From: Sphingomonadaceae bacterium
GTDB lineage: Bacteria; Pseudomonadota; Alphaproteobacteria; Sphingomonadales; Sphingomonadaceae
Assembly (NCBI GenBank): GCA_025359445.1
Contig: JANYGB010000006.1
Coordinates: forward strand, 1 to 46,621
Reading direction: 5' to 3'
Length of the DNA: 46,621 nucleotides
Part shown: positions 35,282 to 43,964 of the stretch, piece after piece
How the letters are laid out: every line of letters starts with the position of its first letter
Position numbering within the stretch: position 1 is the stretch's first letter
Position numbers and translations under genes: made by a program
Notes under the pieces: model-generated
Told to the model about the DNA's origin: nothing
The model's input: only the letters and a program-made list of their open reading frames with translations
The model's database searches: none

Positions 35282-36585
35282 CGACAATCACCTTGATGGC
35301 ATTCACCGGCTTGCTTGTTGCTGCCAGCCCCGGCGCACCGCTGCCGCCCAGCGTGCCGGGCATCGATGCGCCGCAATTGGCACTCCTTGGTCCGCACGCG
35401 GTAGGGTTTCGCAGCGTTACCTTGGTCCACAAGGCCCAGCCTGATCTGCTCCATGTTGATCCTGCTACCGGGCGCGTCGGGCTCCACGACCGACCTCTGA
35501 CCGTCGATATCTGGTACCCGGCCAAGGCCCGACGCGGCGCAGCTCCGGTGACGTACTCGGGCAGCCTTTATGGCGAACCGCCCAGACCGCCAGCCAAGTT
35601 CAGCGTGCGCGGTCTTGCCATTCCAGGCGCAGCGCCAGATGGCAAAGGCTATCCGCTGGTGATCTTCTCGCATGGCTACAGCAATGCGCCTGCAGTTATG
35701 ACCTGGCTGACTGAAAACCTGGCATCGAAAGGTTATGTGGTTGCCGCCATTCATCACGAAGATCCCGACCCTTATGTAGTCTCGGCTGACAAGCGCGCTG
35801 CGCCCAATTTTAACCGGCCCGTCGATATTGCCTTCGTTGCGGCCGCATTGCGGCACGATCTGGGCGCACTGATCGACCCAGCCGAACTGGCGCTGATCGG
35901 GTATTCGCAGGGCGGCTACGGTGTTCTTGCTGCTGGTGGTGCCACTCTTGATCCCGGCGGTCCGAACATGGACCAGGTTCCGGGAGGGTGGATGAAACGG
36001 CTCGCGCGCGGTGCGGCGACCGAGGGCGAAGGCAAGGTTCCAGGGGTCAAGGCGATCGTGGCCATTGCTCCAGCCGGCGGCGGGCCGCGCAGTTCGTGGG
36101 GGGACACGGGCCTGCTTGGCATCACCGCACCCATGTTGCTGATCCAGGGCGATGCTGACCTGACAGTCGACTACCAGACCGGAGCGCTCGCCGACTTCGA
36201 GAATGCGAGGAATTCGAATCGGTATTTGCTGACATTCAAGCAAGCCGGGCACGACATAGGACTCAGCCCCGCGCCTGCGCAAATGCGGGGCAGCTTGTGG
36301 GACATCGATTGGTTTCAAGACCCGATTTGGCGGGCCGACCGGGTCAACGCGATCAATCTGCACTTCATAACCGCATTCCTCGCGGTCCAGCTCAAGCACG
36401 AGACCAGCATGAACAGTTTCCTGGATGTTCCCGTTGAAGATGCCGGCGAAGGGGTTTGGAACGCCCCCGACAAAACGCCGTGGAGTGCCTACAGTCCCGG
36501 CGGGAACGGCGTCACTCTTTGGAAGGGCTTCCAGCGCCGTCATGCGAATGGGCTGAACCTGCGTCATGCTGCTGCAGGTAAGTAG
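35269..36585 (+). CDS. Secreted alpha/beta hydrolase (PAF-acetylhydrolase/dienelactone-hydrolase-like)
   Basis: 438 residues. A probable Sec signal peptide (MARLTTITLMAFTGLLVAASPGA) is followed by an alpha/beta-hydrolase core. This holds the oxyanion motif VIFSHGYSNAP, nucleophile Ser213 in GYSQGG, an acid in LIQGDADLTVDY and His328 in AGHDIGL. The segment LTVDIWYPAKARRG resembles the platelet-activating-factor acetylhydrolase / predicted dienelactone hydrolase group. It probably cleaves an ester outside the cytoplasm. In this setting an ester of choline or another quaternary amine is an attractive but unproven substrate. It overlaps the LysR gene by 13 bases and converges with soxG set 2 with only three bases between the stops; no terminator hairpin is visible there. 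Confidence 0.85.
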   Translation: MARLTTITLMAFTGLLVAASPGAPLPPSVPGIDAPQLALLGPHAVGFRSVTLVHKAQPDLLHVDPATGRVGLHDRPLTVDIWYPAKARRGAAPVTYSGSLYGEPPRPPAKFSVRGLAIPGAAPDGKGYPLVIFSHGYSNAPAVMTWLTENLASKGYVVAAIHHEDPDPYVVSADKRAAPNFNRPVDIAFVAAALRHDLGALIDPAELALIGYSQGGYGVLAAGGATLDPGGPNMDQVPGGWMKRLARGAATEGEGKVPGVKAIVAIAPAGGGPRSSWGDTGLLGITAPMLLIQGDADLTVDYQTGALADFENARNSNRYLLTFKQAGHDIGLSPAPAQMRGSLWDIDWFQDPIWRADRVNAINLHFITAFLAVQLKHETSMNSFLDVPVEDAGEGVWNAPDKTPWSAYSPGGNGVTLWKGFQRRHANGLNLRHAAAGK

Positions 36586-36588
36586 TCG

Positions 36589-37077
36589 TCAGGGTAAAGC
36601 TTTCGCGGCGACGGTCCAGAAGTGGATCATGTCATGAGCATAGCTTAGCGGGACATAGGCCAGGCAGACGTCTTCGCTTTCGACAAACAGTCGGACGTTG
36701 ATGTGGTCGATCACGGTCGCCGCGCTGCATCCGGGGGCGAAAGTCTTTGATTCTGCATCGAAAACACCGCCTTCCATCAGCAAGCTGCGCCAATCCGCGC
36801 CGCGCAGCCGGACCCGCACAAGCCCGCCGCCGATCGCGGTCAGGCTGCCGTCGGAGCCCAGGATTTCCGCCAATCCTGTGGCTTCTCCCTCGACCAGCCA
36901 GACCGCCGGCTCGTAACGGATCAGCCGCATTGCCGGCAGTTGCAGCGCACGACCTAGAACAGGCAAACTGCGACCTAGCGCCGTTTCAAAGCGGTTGGCG
37001 ACGGCAGCGGGATTGCTCCAGATTTCGAACACATGGAGCGGCGCAGCAGGCAAGGCGGTGATCGTTATGTCAGTCAC
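36589..37077 (-). CDS. soxG: Sarcosine oxidase gamma subunit, set 2
   Basis: 162 residues, close to the usual SoxG length. It has the gamma-type order VRVRLRGADWRSLLMEGGVFDAESKTFAPGCS followed by INVRLFVESEDVCLAYVPLSYAHDMIHFW. It is more divergent from set 1 gamma than the other subunits are from theirs, so the call rests partly on position after soxA. I chose GTG 37077, which overlaps the soxA stop (GTGACTGA) and has GGGAGAG upstream. It is the last gene of the minus-strand operon. Confidence 0.82.
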   Translation of the reverse strand: MTDITITALPAAPLHVFEIWSNPAAVANRFETALGRSLPVLGRALQLPAMRLIRYEPAVWLVEGEATGLAEILGSDGSLTAIGGGLVRVRLRGADWRSLLMEGGVFDAESKTFAPGCSAATVIDHINVRLFVESEDVCLAYVPLSYAHDMIHFWTVAAKALP

Positions 37078-39841
37078 GGTACCGCTCTCCCGCCGTGTCA
37101 TAGAAGTGCGGAGCGACGACGCGGACCGCCGCGCTTTGGTTGCGGGTTGGAGACGTTGCAATAAGCTCCTCGCCGTGCCGGGCGAAGCCGTCCACCAGCT
37201 GCCCCAGTGCGATCGAGCCGCTTTCAAGCACGCGCAGCGCGGCTGCGGTAACGTGGCCGTCTGCTGGCTGGCCGGGGGCAGTGACGAGCATCGCGCCTTC
37301 CGGGATCGTCCCGGCGATGGCTTCCAGCCCGACCAGTTGTCTGCGCCCGGGTGCGGTCAGCGCTGGGCGGGTAAGCCCGGCCGCGCCGATATAGCCGCCG
37401 GCCTTGTTCAGCATCTTGTCCAACGCAAGGTCATGCGGGGTCAACCGACCGTCGATTTCGCCGCCGACGACCAGATGCCCCTTTTCGATGCGGAGGAATT
37501 CCATCGCCTCCATCCCGTAGAGACAGCCGCCCTGAGCAGTCACCTCGGCCTCGCAGGCGTTCCAGACCGGTTCGGCAAGGCTGGCTTCGGCATAGACTTC
37601 GAATGCCCGCTCGCCGCTGTAGCTTGCGGCGAGGACCAGGACCGGGATCCCCGCAATCGAAGCGCGAACTGCCGACATGTGGCGCGGCACCTCTTCGCCG
37701 ATCAGCCCGGCCAGCACAGCTTTGGCGGTTGGCCCGGCCACTGCAATCCCCGCGTAATGCTCCTGCACGTTAACCACGGAAACCCTGAACTGCGGGCACA
37801 GGAACTGGCGCACGTAGGAGAGGTGGACCGCCATGCGGTCGGCTCCGCCGGTCGAACTGGTCAGGAGGTAACGATCTTCGGCCAGCCGCCACACCGTGCC
37901 GTCATCGAACACCAGACCGTCCTCGCGCAGCATGAATGTGTAGCGTCCTCGCCCGACCGCCAGCTTGCCAACCGTCGTTGCGCAGACCAGTTCGAGCTGC
38001 TGCACCGCGTCAGGCCCGCTGACCTCGAACTTGGCGAGGGTCGAGACGTCGGTCATGCCCACTGCGGTGCGCACGCTGCGCCCCTCCCGCAAGGCAGCCT
38101 CGGCCAGGGTTTCAGCGCCCTGCGGATAGGCGCGCGGGCGCTGCCAATACCCCAGCGGCTGCCAGATCGGCTGCCTCGCCTGATGCACATCGAAGAGTGC
38201 CAGACGGCGCAAGTGTGCGCCGGCATCGCGCTCGATCCGGCCCGCCAGAAGCCCCATGGTAACGGGCGTGTAAGGCGGTCGGAAGGTGGTCAGCCCGGCC
38301 TCGGGAATGGCCACGCCTTGCTTTTCGGCGAGTCGGCCAAGTGCCGCCATGTTGCTGGTCTTGCCCTGATCGGTCGCCATCCCCAGCGTAGTGTAGCGCT
38401 TGAGGTGTTCGACCGAACGGTATCCCTCGGCCCAGGCGAGATCGACATCGCCCAGCGAAACGTCGTTCTGGAAATCGATGAACGCCTTGGCCGGATTTTC
38501 GGGCGGCGGGGTTGGACCGACCGGAGCCACGCTGGCTGCGGCACCGACGGATACGACGTTTTGCCGCGCAGCGCCGGGCAGGAACGACTGGCTGGCGTCA
38601 TCCCAATCGAGCGCCGCGCCGCCAGCCTGCATGTGCAAGTGGACCACCGGAGTGAAGCCGCCGGACATCGCCAGCAGGTCGGCCTGCCAGCGCACGATCT
38701 TGCCGTCCACGCGGGCGCTGACTTCGCGCAAATGATGCCGCGCACCGTTGGTCGTCAGCGGCATGGTGTCATTGTGAACCGTAAAACCGCTGCTCGCTCC
38801 GGCTGGAGCTGGTCGGGTTTCCAGTACCGCGACAACTTCGGCCCCGGCATCGCGCAAGGCGGCAGCGGTCAGGTAGGCATCGTCGTTGTTCGTTGCGATT
38901 ATCACGCGCTGGCCCGGCACCACGCCGAAGCGCCGTACGTAGGTCCGCACCGCTTGGCTTAGCATCACACCGGGGCGATCGTTGTGCGCAAAGGCAAGCG
39001 GACGTTCGAGCGCGCCGGTGGCAAGGACCACGCGTTTGGCGCGGACATGCCACAGCCGCTGGGCGATCCCGCCCGCTGGCGGCTCGCCCGGTTCCGCCAG
39101 GCGCTGGCTCAACGTGATGAGGTTATCGTCCCAATAGCCTGCCGCTGTGGTCCGCAGCAGGATCCGACCACCAAGCTCGCCGATCCGCGCCGCCGTGGCT
39201 TCGGCCCAGGCCGGATCAAGGTCCTGCGGATCGCGGACCAGCGATGGCGCGAGCACGCTGTCCTGCTCGACCAGTATCACCCGCTCGCCCGCTTCGGCAG
39301 CGGCCAGCGCGGCGGCGAGGCCAGCCGGTCCGGCCCCGACCACCAGCACGTCGTAAAAGACCGCGCGTTGGCTGAAACGATCGGGGTCTGCTGCGGTTGG
39401 CGCATCGCCCAACCCGGCGGCGCGGCGTATGAACCATTCGTAGAACATCCAGCGTTTGGCCGAGCCGAAAAAGGTCTTGTAGTAGAACCCGGCGGGGAGG
39501 GCTTTGGCGGCTAGCCCGAGCACCGAGCCCACATCGAACGACAAATTGGGCCAGCGGTTCTGGCTGCGCGCGACCATCCCGTCATAGACGAACACATCAG
39601 TCGCGCGGGTGTTGGGTTCGCTGCGCCCGCTGGTCCCGACCGTCACCAGCGCGTTGGGTTCCTCGACCCCGGCGGCCATAATCCCGCGCGGGCGGTGGTA
39701 CTTGAAGCTGCGCGCCACCAGCCCGATGCGATTGGCGAGCAACGCCGCAGCCAGTGTATCGCCGGGGCGGGCCAATAGCGGCTTGCCATCGAAGCTGAAG
39801 CGGATCGTGCCGGCCACGCCTCCGCGCTGGGGTCCGTTCAT
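37070..39841 (-). CDS. soxA: Sarcosine oxidase alpha subunit, set 2
   Basis: 923 residues with the same three-part build as set 1. There is a cysteine-free ferredoxin-like N-terminus (residues ~10-80), then the NAD-binding motif DVLVVGAGPAGLAAALAAAEAGERV (near residue 170), then the C-terminal folate domain. The folate signature, however, reads ASYSGERAFEVYAE where set 1 has VSFTGELGFEINVP. The pterin or substrate end may therefore differ. The Gly-Glu pair is kept. I chose ATG 39841, which overlaps soxD as ATGA; the longer open frame would run through soxD. It probably joins beta at 40115 in an NAD- and folate-linked demethylating oxidase. Confidence 0.93.
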   Translation of the reverse strand: MNGPQRGGVAGTIRFSFDGKPLLARPGDTLAAALLANRIGLVARSFKYHRPRGIMAAGVEEPNALVTVGTSGRSEPNTRATDVFVYDGMVARSQNRWPNLSFDVGSVLGLAAKALPAGFYYKTFFGSAKRWMFYEWFIRRAAGLGDAPTAADPDRFSQRAVFYDVLVVGAGPAGLAAALAAAEAGERVILVEQDSVLAPSLVRDPQDLDPAWAEATAARIGELGGRILLRTTAAGYWDDNLITLSQRLAEPGEPPAGGIAQRLWHVRAKRVVLATGALERPLAFAHNDRPGVMLSQAVRTYVRRFGVVPGQRVIIATNNDDAYLTAAALRDAGAEVVAVLETRPAPAGASSGFTVHNDTMPLTTNGARHHLREVSARVDGKIVRWQADLLAMSGGFTPVVHLHMQAGGAALDWDDASQSFLPGAARQNVVSVGAAASVAPVGPTPPPENPAKAFIDFQNDVSLGDVDLAWAEGYRSVEHLKRYTTLGMATDQGKTSNMAALGRLAEKQGVAIPEAGLTTFRPPYTPVTMGLLAGRIERDAGAHLRRLALFDVHQARQPIWQPLGYWQRPRAYPQGAETLAEAALREGRSVRTAVGMTDVSTLAKFEVSGPDAVQQLELVCATTVGKLAVGRGRYTFMLREDGLVFDDGTVWRLAEDRYLLTSSTGGADRMAVHLSYVRQFLCPQFRVSVVNVQEHYAGIAVAGPTAKAVLAGLIGEEVPRHMSAVRASIAGIPVLVLAASYSGERAFEVYAEASLAEPVWNACEAEVTAQGGCLYGMEAMEFLRIEKGHLVVGGEIDGRLTPHDLALDKMLNKAGGYIGAAGLTRPALTAPGRRQLVGLEAIAGTIPEGAMLVTAPGQPADGHVTAAALRVLESGSIALGQLVDGFARHGEELIATSPTRNQSAAVRVVAPHFYDTAGERYRD

Positions 39842-40101
39842 GGTAAAGCCTCCGGACCTGCGGCGCGGATCGCAGCGATGGCGTGGGTGGTACGGTGACG
39901 CGTCATCACCAGCCAGGCGCGGCAACCGAAAGTGTGGCGCCAAATCTCATCGTCGAGACCGCGCGGGTTGGCGCGGGTAAACAGGCGCTCCATCGCCTCG
40001 GTCGGGTCAGTATGGGGCTGGACGACGGAATCGACCGTGCGCTCGTAAACGAATTCGAGTTGGGCACGCGGGCCGCAGTGGGGGCAGGTAATCAGTAACA
40101 C
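39838..40101 (-). CDS. soxD: Sarcosine oxidase delta subunit, set 2
   Basis: 87 residues from a GTG start that gives the family N-terminus (VLLITCPHCGPR). The zinc ligands are Cys6, Cys9, His56 and Cys60 (WRHTFGC). The ANPRGLDDEIWRH stretch is diagnostic for SoxD. An AAAGGGGCG ribosome site lies about nine bases upstream. Starts further upstream would lie inside soxB. It overlaps soxA by four bases. Confidence 0.93.
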   Translation of the reverse strand: MLLITCPHCGPRAQLEFVYERTVDSVVQPHTDPTEAMERLFTRANPRGLDDEIWRHTFGCRAWLVMTRHRTTHAIAAIRAAGPEALP

Positions 40102-40114
40102 GTCAGCGCCCCTT

Positions 40115-41371
40115 TCAGCGGTGGTTCGGCAGCGGGCCGACGCCATTTTCGTCGATCGTGTCACCGCGGGCAAAGCGGCCGAGATCGAACGGAGCGTTCA
40201 ATGCGTGCGGTGTGCCGGTGGCCAGCGTGTGGGCATAGGTCCAGCCCGAGGCCGGGGTGGCCTTGAACCCGCCGTAACACCAGCCGCCGTTGAGGAAGAG
40301 ACCCGGCACCGGGGTCGGGCCAATAATCGGCGAGCCGTCGAAACTCACATCGGTGACCCCGCCCCAAGTGCGCAGCATCCGCAGCCGCGACAGCGCCGGA
40401 ACCAGCGCGATCGCCTGCGCAATCGCCCCCTGGGTCACCATCGGCTGGCCGCGCTGGGCATAGCTTGGCCAGTTGTCCGGATCGCCGCCCATCACGATCC
40501 CGCCTTTGTCCGACTGGCTGATGTAACAATGAAGCGACTGCGACATGATCACGCCATTGATCATCGGCTTGACGCCTTCGGTGACCAGCGCCTGCAAGGT
40601 CTGGCTTTCCACCGGTAGTTTTAGTCCCGCCATCGCGGCCACATGACCGCTGTGTCCGGCCACGCAAATCGCCACCCGGCCAGCGCCTATCCGGCCGCGC
40701 GTCGTTTCCACTCCAATCACAGCGTCGCCTCGGCGGACGAAACCGGTAACTTCGCATTTCTGGATGATATCGACGCCCAGCCGGTCGGCGCCGCGGGCGT
40801 AGCCCCAGGCCACTGCATCGTGCCGCGCAGTGCCGCCGCGCCGCTGGATCAATCCGCCTTCGATCGGGAAGCGCGCATCGCGCGACATATCGAGCTGCGG
40901 CTCGAGTTTTGCCACTTGGTCGCGGGTCAGCAGTTCGGCATCGATGCTGTCCACCCGCATCGCATCGCCGCGTTCGGCCAAGCGGGTCATATCACTATCG
41001 CTGTGCCCCAGCATCATGGCGCCGCGCGGCGAAAACATGACATTGTAATTAAGCTCGTCGCTCAGATGCTCCCACATCTTCAGCCCGAATTCGAAGAAAT
41101 CGTGCAGCGGCTTCTGGCGATAGTTGGAACGCACCAAAGTGGTATTGCGGCCGGTATTGCCCCCGCCGATCCAGCTCTTTTCGAGCACAGCAACGTTGCG
41201 GATCCCGTGAACGCTGGCGAGGTAATAGGCGGTGGCGAGGCCGTGTCCGCCGCCGCCAATAATGATCACGTCGTAATTGCTTTTGGGTTCAGGATCGCGC
41301 CACGCCGGAAGCCAATGGCTCTGACCGTTGAAGACCCCGCGCAGTAATCCGAACGCCGAATATTTGGTCAT
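40115..41371 (-). CDS. soxB: Sarcosine oxidase beta subunit, set 2
   Basis: 418 residues. It has the FAD motif [32 protein letters not shown], and [16 protein letters not shown] with the covalent-FMN His184 at the same number as in set 1. The start ATG overlaps the stop of the DAO gene (ATGA). It is therefore translated directly after the HcnC-like protein, linking a demethylating oxidase to an amino-acid dehydrogenase-like pair. It should oxidise a secondary N-methyl amine; the substrate may differ from set 1 given the different partner genes. Confidence 0.95.
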   Translation of the reverse strand: MTKYSAFGLLRGVFNGQSHWLPAWRDPEPKSNYDVIIIGGGGHGLATAYYLASVHGIRNVAVLEKSWIGGGNTGRNTTLVRSNYRQKPLHDFFEFGLKMWEHLSDELNYNVMFSPRGAMMLGHSDSDMTRLAERGDAMRVDSIDAELLTRDQVAKLEPQLDMSRDARFPIEGGLIQRRGGTARHDAVAWGYARGADRLGVDIIQKCEVTGFVRRGDAVIGVETTRGRIGAGRVAICVAGHSGHVAAMAGLKLPVESQTLQALVTEGVKPMINGVIMSQSLHCYISQSDKGGIVMGGDPDNWPSYAQRGQPMVTQGAIAQAIALVPALSRLRMLRTWGGVTDVSFDGSPIIGPTPVPGLFLNGGWCYGGFKATPASGWTYAHTLATGTPHALNAPFDLGRFARGDTIDENGVGPLPNHR

Positions 41372-42504
41372 GCAAGCGCCGTCCACCCGCGCCGCTCACG
41401 CCAGTCAGGCTCGAGCCCGGCAAAGCGCGACAGTTTCAGGATGTCGATATCGGCGAAGGAGCATTTTCCGTCGATCACCAGGTCGTGGATCGCATGGCCC
41501 GAGGCTGGCGACAGCCCGAAGCCGACGCTCGACATCGATGCAACCACGACATTGTCGGGGCTGGTCAGCCGGTCGATTATCGGGCGGCCATCGGGCGAAT
41601 TCTCGATCACCCCGGCCCAGCTGCGGATCACATTGAGGTGCGCGGCCTTGGGCAAAAGCTCTGCCAGCCGCCGGGCGAGATTGCGGGCGAGCGGGGTCGA
41701 GGGGCGTGCGGCCGGGCCCGCTTCATCGACATCGAGCCATTCGTGCGGACCGCCGCCGTAGGCAAGATTGCCGCGCATCGTCTGGCGGCCATAGAGCTTG
41801 TGACCATCAACTCCGCCAATCGGCATCATCGGTGCGGGTTCGGTGATGATCATCTCGGCGCGGGCCGCAGCGAGCGGAACGGTGACGCCCAGCTGCGCCA
41901 TAAGCTTGGGGATTTGCGGCCCCGCTGCCACCACGACTGCGTCGCAGCCATAGGTCGCATTGGCGGTTTTGACCGCAGTGACCTTGCCGCCTGCTGTTTC
42001 AAAACCCGTCACCGGGCTGTGCTGGTGGATTGTCCCGCCGAGATCCTGCAATGCCCAGGCATAGGCCTGAACGCTGCGCTGCGGGTTGGCGTGGCCGCCG
42101 AATTTGTAATGCACCCCGCCAAAGCAATTGTCGCCCGCCAGCGGCACCATTTCCTGCACCTGCTTGACGTCGAGCACTTCGACCGGATGGTCCAGCCGCT
42201 GGTGGCGCGCGGCGACGAAGCGATATTGCTCCCATTGCCGCTCGGTCATTGCAATCAGGATGCGTTCTTTCTGGTGCTCGGTCGGATAGCCCAGCAGGTC
42301 GTCCATCTGCGGCCAGAGGCGCTGCTCTTCGTCGAACAAAGGGCTGGAATAATGCGATGCACCGCCGCCGTTGCGGCCCGATGCTTCCCACCCGACGATG
42401 AATTTGTCGAGCACCGTCACTTTGACGCCCGAGCGTGCCAGCCACCACCCGGCGCTGAGCCCAGTGACGCCCCCGCCAACGATGACGACTTCCGACCCGC
42501 TCAT
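41368..42504 (-). CDS. FAD-dependent amine/imino-acid oxidoreductase, HcnC/OoxB-like (DAO family)
   Basis: 378 residues. It has a DAO fold with VVIVGGGVTGLSAGWWLARSGVKV at the N-terminus, GWEASGRNGGGASHY near residue 40 and GVIENSPDGRPIIDRL near the C-terminus. The size and the direct overlap with an HcnB-like gene point to the beta subunit of a heteromeric amine dehydrogenase such as hydrogen cyanide synthase HcnBC, opine oxidase OoxAB or D-hydroxyproline dehydrogenase. That subunit carries the substrate-oxidising FAD. The usual third small [2Fe-2S] subunit is not encoded nearby. It may oxidise the primary or secondary amino acid left after demethylation. Confidence 0.85.
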   Translation of the reverse strand: MSGSEVVIVGGGVTGLSAGWWLARSGVKVTVLDKFIVGWEASGRNGGGASHYSSPLFDEEQRLWPQMDDLLGYPTEHQKERILIAMTERQWEQYRFVAARHQRLDHPVEVLDVKQVQEMVPLAGDNCFGGVHYKFGGHANPQRSVQAYAWALQDLGGTIHQHSPVTGFETAGGKVTAVKTANATYGCDAVVVAAGPQIPKLMAQLGVTVPLAAARAEMIITEPAPMMPIGGVDGHKLYGRQTMRGNLAYGGGPHEWLDVDEAGPAARPSTPLARNLARRLAELLPKAAHLNVIRSWAGVIENSPDGRPIIDRLTSPDNVVVASMSSVGFGLSPASGHAIHDLVIDGKCSFADIDILKLSRFAGLEPDWRERRGWTALA

Positions 42505-43964
42505 TCGTACATCCCCGTATAGAGCATACCGCGATGCTCATCTTCGTACGGAGTTCCGATGTCCTGGACCGGCACCCATTGCGTCGGGATGCCAAACCAC
42601 ACGTCCCACGCCGCTTCCATTTCGGCCGGCTCGTGCCAATCGGCCAGGATCTTCATTGGCAGCGGGCGCACCGGAGCGCGGTGGCTGGCCAGTGGGATCG
42701 CGGCGAACGGCTGGCCCGATTCTAGCGCGAGCAGCATCGCCACCTGATCGCGGCAGCGGCGGCCCTGGCAGACCCCCATCCCGGCGCGGGTCAGCCGCTT
42801 GATCTGATCTGGGTTGGCCGGGCCGTCCTCGAGCAGCGTTTCGAGCGAGCGGGCGCACATCGGGGCCGGACGAGTAAGGTAATTGGGCGGCTGGACCCCG
42901 AGCAGGTCGGCGCGGGTCACTTCTTCGCACTGGCAAATGATCGTGTCTGGCACGCAGACCTCAGCCAGCGCGCGAGTCCAGTCCATGCGGTATGCGATGT
43001 GGTCGAATCCGGTATCGGCAAGCCCCGCGCAAAGACCAACGGCAGAGACGGTGGGTTCGCCGCGCGGCACATAGCCGCCGCGCCTTGCATCGAGTTCGCG
43101 CGGGCCATGCATCGCATCGACCAGCTCGATCGAGGGGATGAGCCCCACCGCTGCGCAGATCGTGTCACAGGCGATGGTCTCGCCGCTGGTCAGCGTCGCT
43201 GCTTCGATCCCGTCGATCCCGCCCCGGGCAGAGGCGATGGCCGCACCGCAGTGAATGGCGATCCGGGCTTGGACCAGCTTGGCGACAAGCTCGGCCGAGC
43301 CTTGCGGCGCGGCGCGCACTTCGACCAGTCCGGCCACTTCCAGCCCGTGCTCCAGCGCCAGCAGCGCCGTTTCCAGCGCCAGGTCATGCGATCCCAGGAT
43401 CAGTATGCGGCGGCCGGCAAAGGCGGCGTAGCGGGTCAGCAGCAGCTGCAGCGCGGCGGCGCCCATCACCCCGGGCTGGTTCCAGCCGGGGAAAGCCAAC
43501 GCCAGATCGCGCGCGCCGGTGGCGAGCACGATCCGATCGAACCCGACCAGCCACGAACGCTCCGCGTCAGCCAGTCCCACCACTTGCTCGGGCAGGCTCT
43601 GCAGGCCGGGGCCATTACGGTAAACGCCCCAGGCCGAAGTGCCGAGCAACAGCTCGACCTCGGTCTCGATCGCCGATTCTAGCGCGGGCATCGACATGAA
43701 CACGGCTTCGAGCATCCGCTCGCTGTTCTGCGTCGCCGCAGTCATCCGGCCGCCGAAATAGAGCGGCACGTCATTGCACATCAGCGCGCCGGACACCGGG
43801 TTTTCGTCGACCAGTAACACCGATGCTCCGGTTTGCTTCGCTTCGAGCGCAGCGGCAATCCCGCTTGGGCCGGCCCCGACCACGACCACGTCATAGTGCG
43901 CTTCGGTTGGGCTGCGCGTGCCGCCCACTGCGCAAATATCGGTTCCGGTGAAATTGAGTTCCAT
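42501..43964 (-). CDS. HcnB/OoxA-like FAD/NAD(P) oxidoreductase with BFD-type [2Fe-2S] domain
   Basis: 487 residues. A nucleotide-binding domain (DVVVVGAGPSGIAAALEAKQTG) is followed by a second Rossmann-like segment whose glycine motif is degraded (LILGSHDLALETA). A C-terminal bacterioferritin-associated-ferredoxin-like cluster site follows, with Cys344-x-Cys346 and Cys399-x4-Cys404 (ICQCEE and GVCQGRRC). This is the layout of the alpha subunit of HcnBC, opine oxidase and hydroxyproline dehydrogenase complexes, which relays electrons from the DAO subunit. I start it at ATG 43964, which shares one base with the stop of the PLP-enzyme gene. It pairs with the gene at 41368. Confidence 0.87.
   Translation of the reverse strand: MELNFTGTDICAVGGTRSPTEAHYDVVVVGAGPSGIAAALEAKQTGASVLLVDENPVSGALMCNDVPLYFGGRMTAATQNSERMLEAVFMSMPALESAIETEVELLLGTSAWGVYRNGPGLQSLPEQVVGLADAERSWLVGFDRIVLATGARDLALAFPGWNQPGVMGAAALQLLLTRYAAFAGRRILILGSHDLALETALLALEHGLEVAGLVEVRAAPQGSAELVAKLVQARIAIHCGAAIASARGGIDGIEAATLTSGETIACDTICAAVGLIPSIELVDAMHGPRELDARRGGYVPRGEPTVSAVGLCAGLADTGFDHIAYRMDWTRALAEVCVPDTIICQCEEVTRADLLGVQPPNYLTRPAPMCARSLETLLEDGPANPDQIKRLTRAGMGVCQGRRCRDQVAMLLALESGQPFAAIPLASHRAPVRPLPMKILADWHEPAEMEAAWDVWFGIPTQWVPVQDIGTPYEDEHRGMLYTGMYE

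Noticed and set aside
36995..38962. Plus-strand open frame of about 655 codons opposite soxG and soxA set 2
   Set aside because: It lies antisense to a conserved sarcosine oxidase operon, and its translation lacks domain features.
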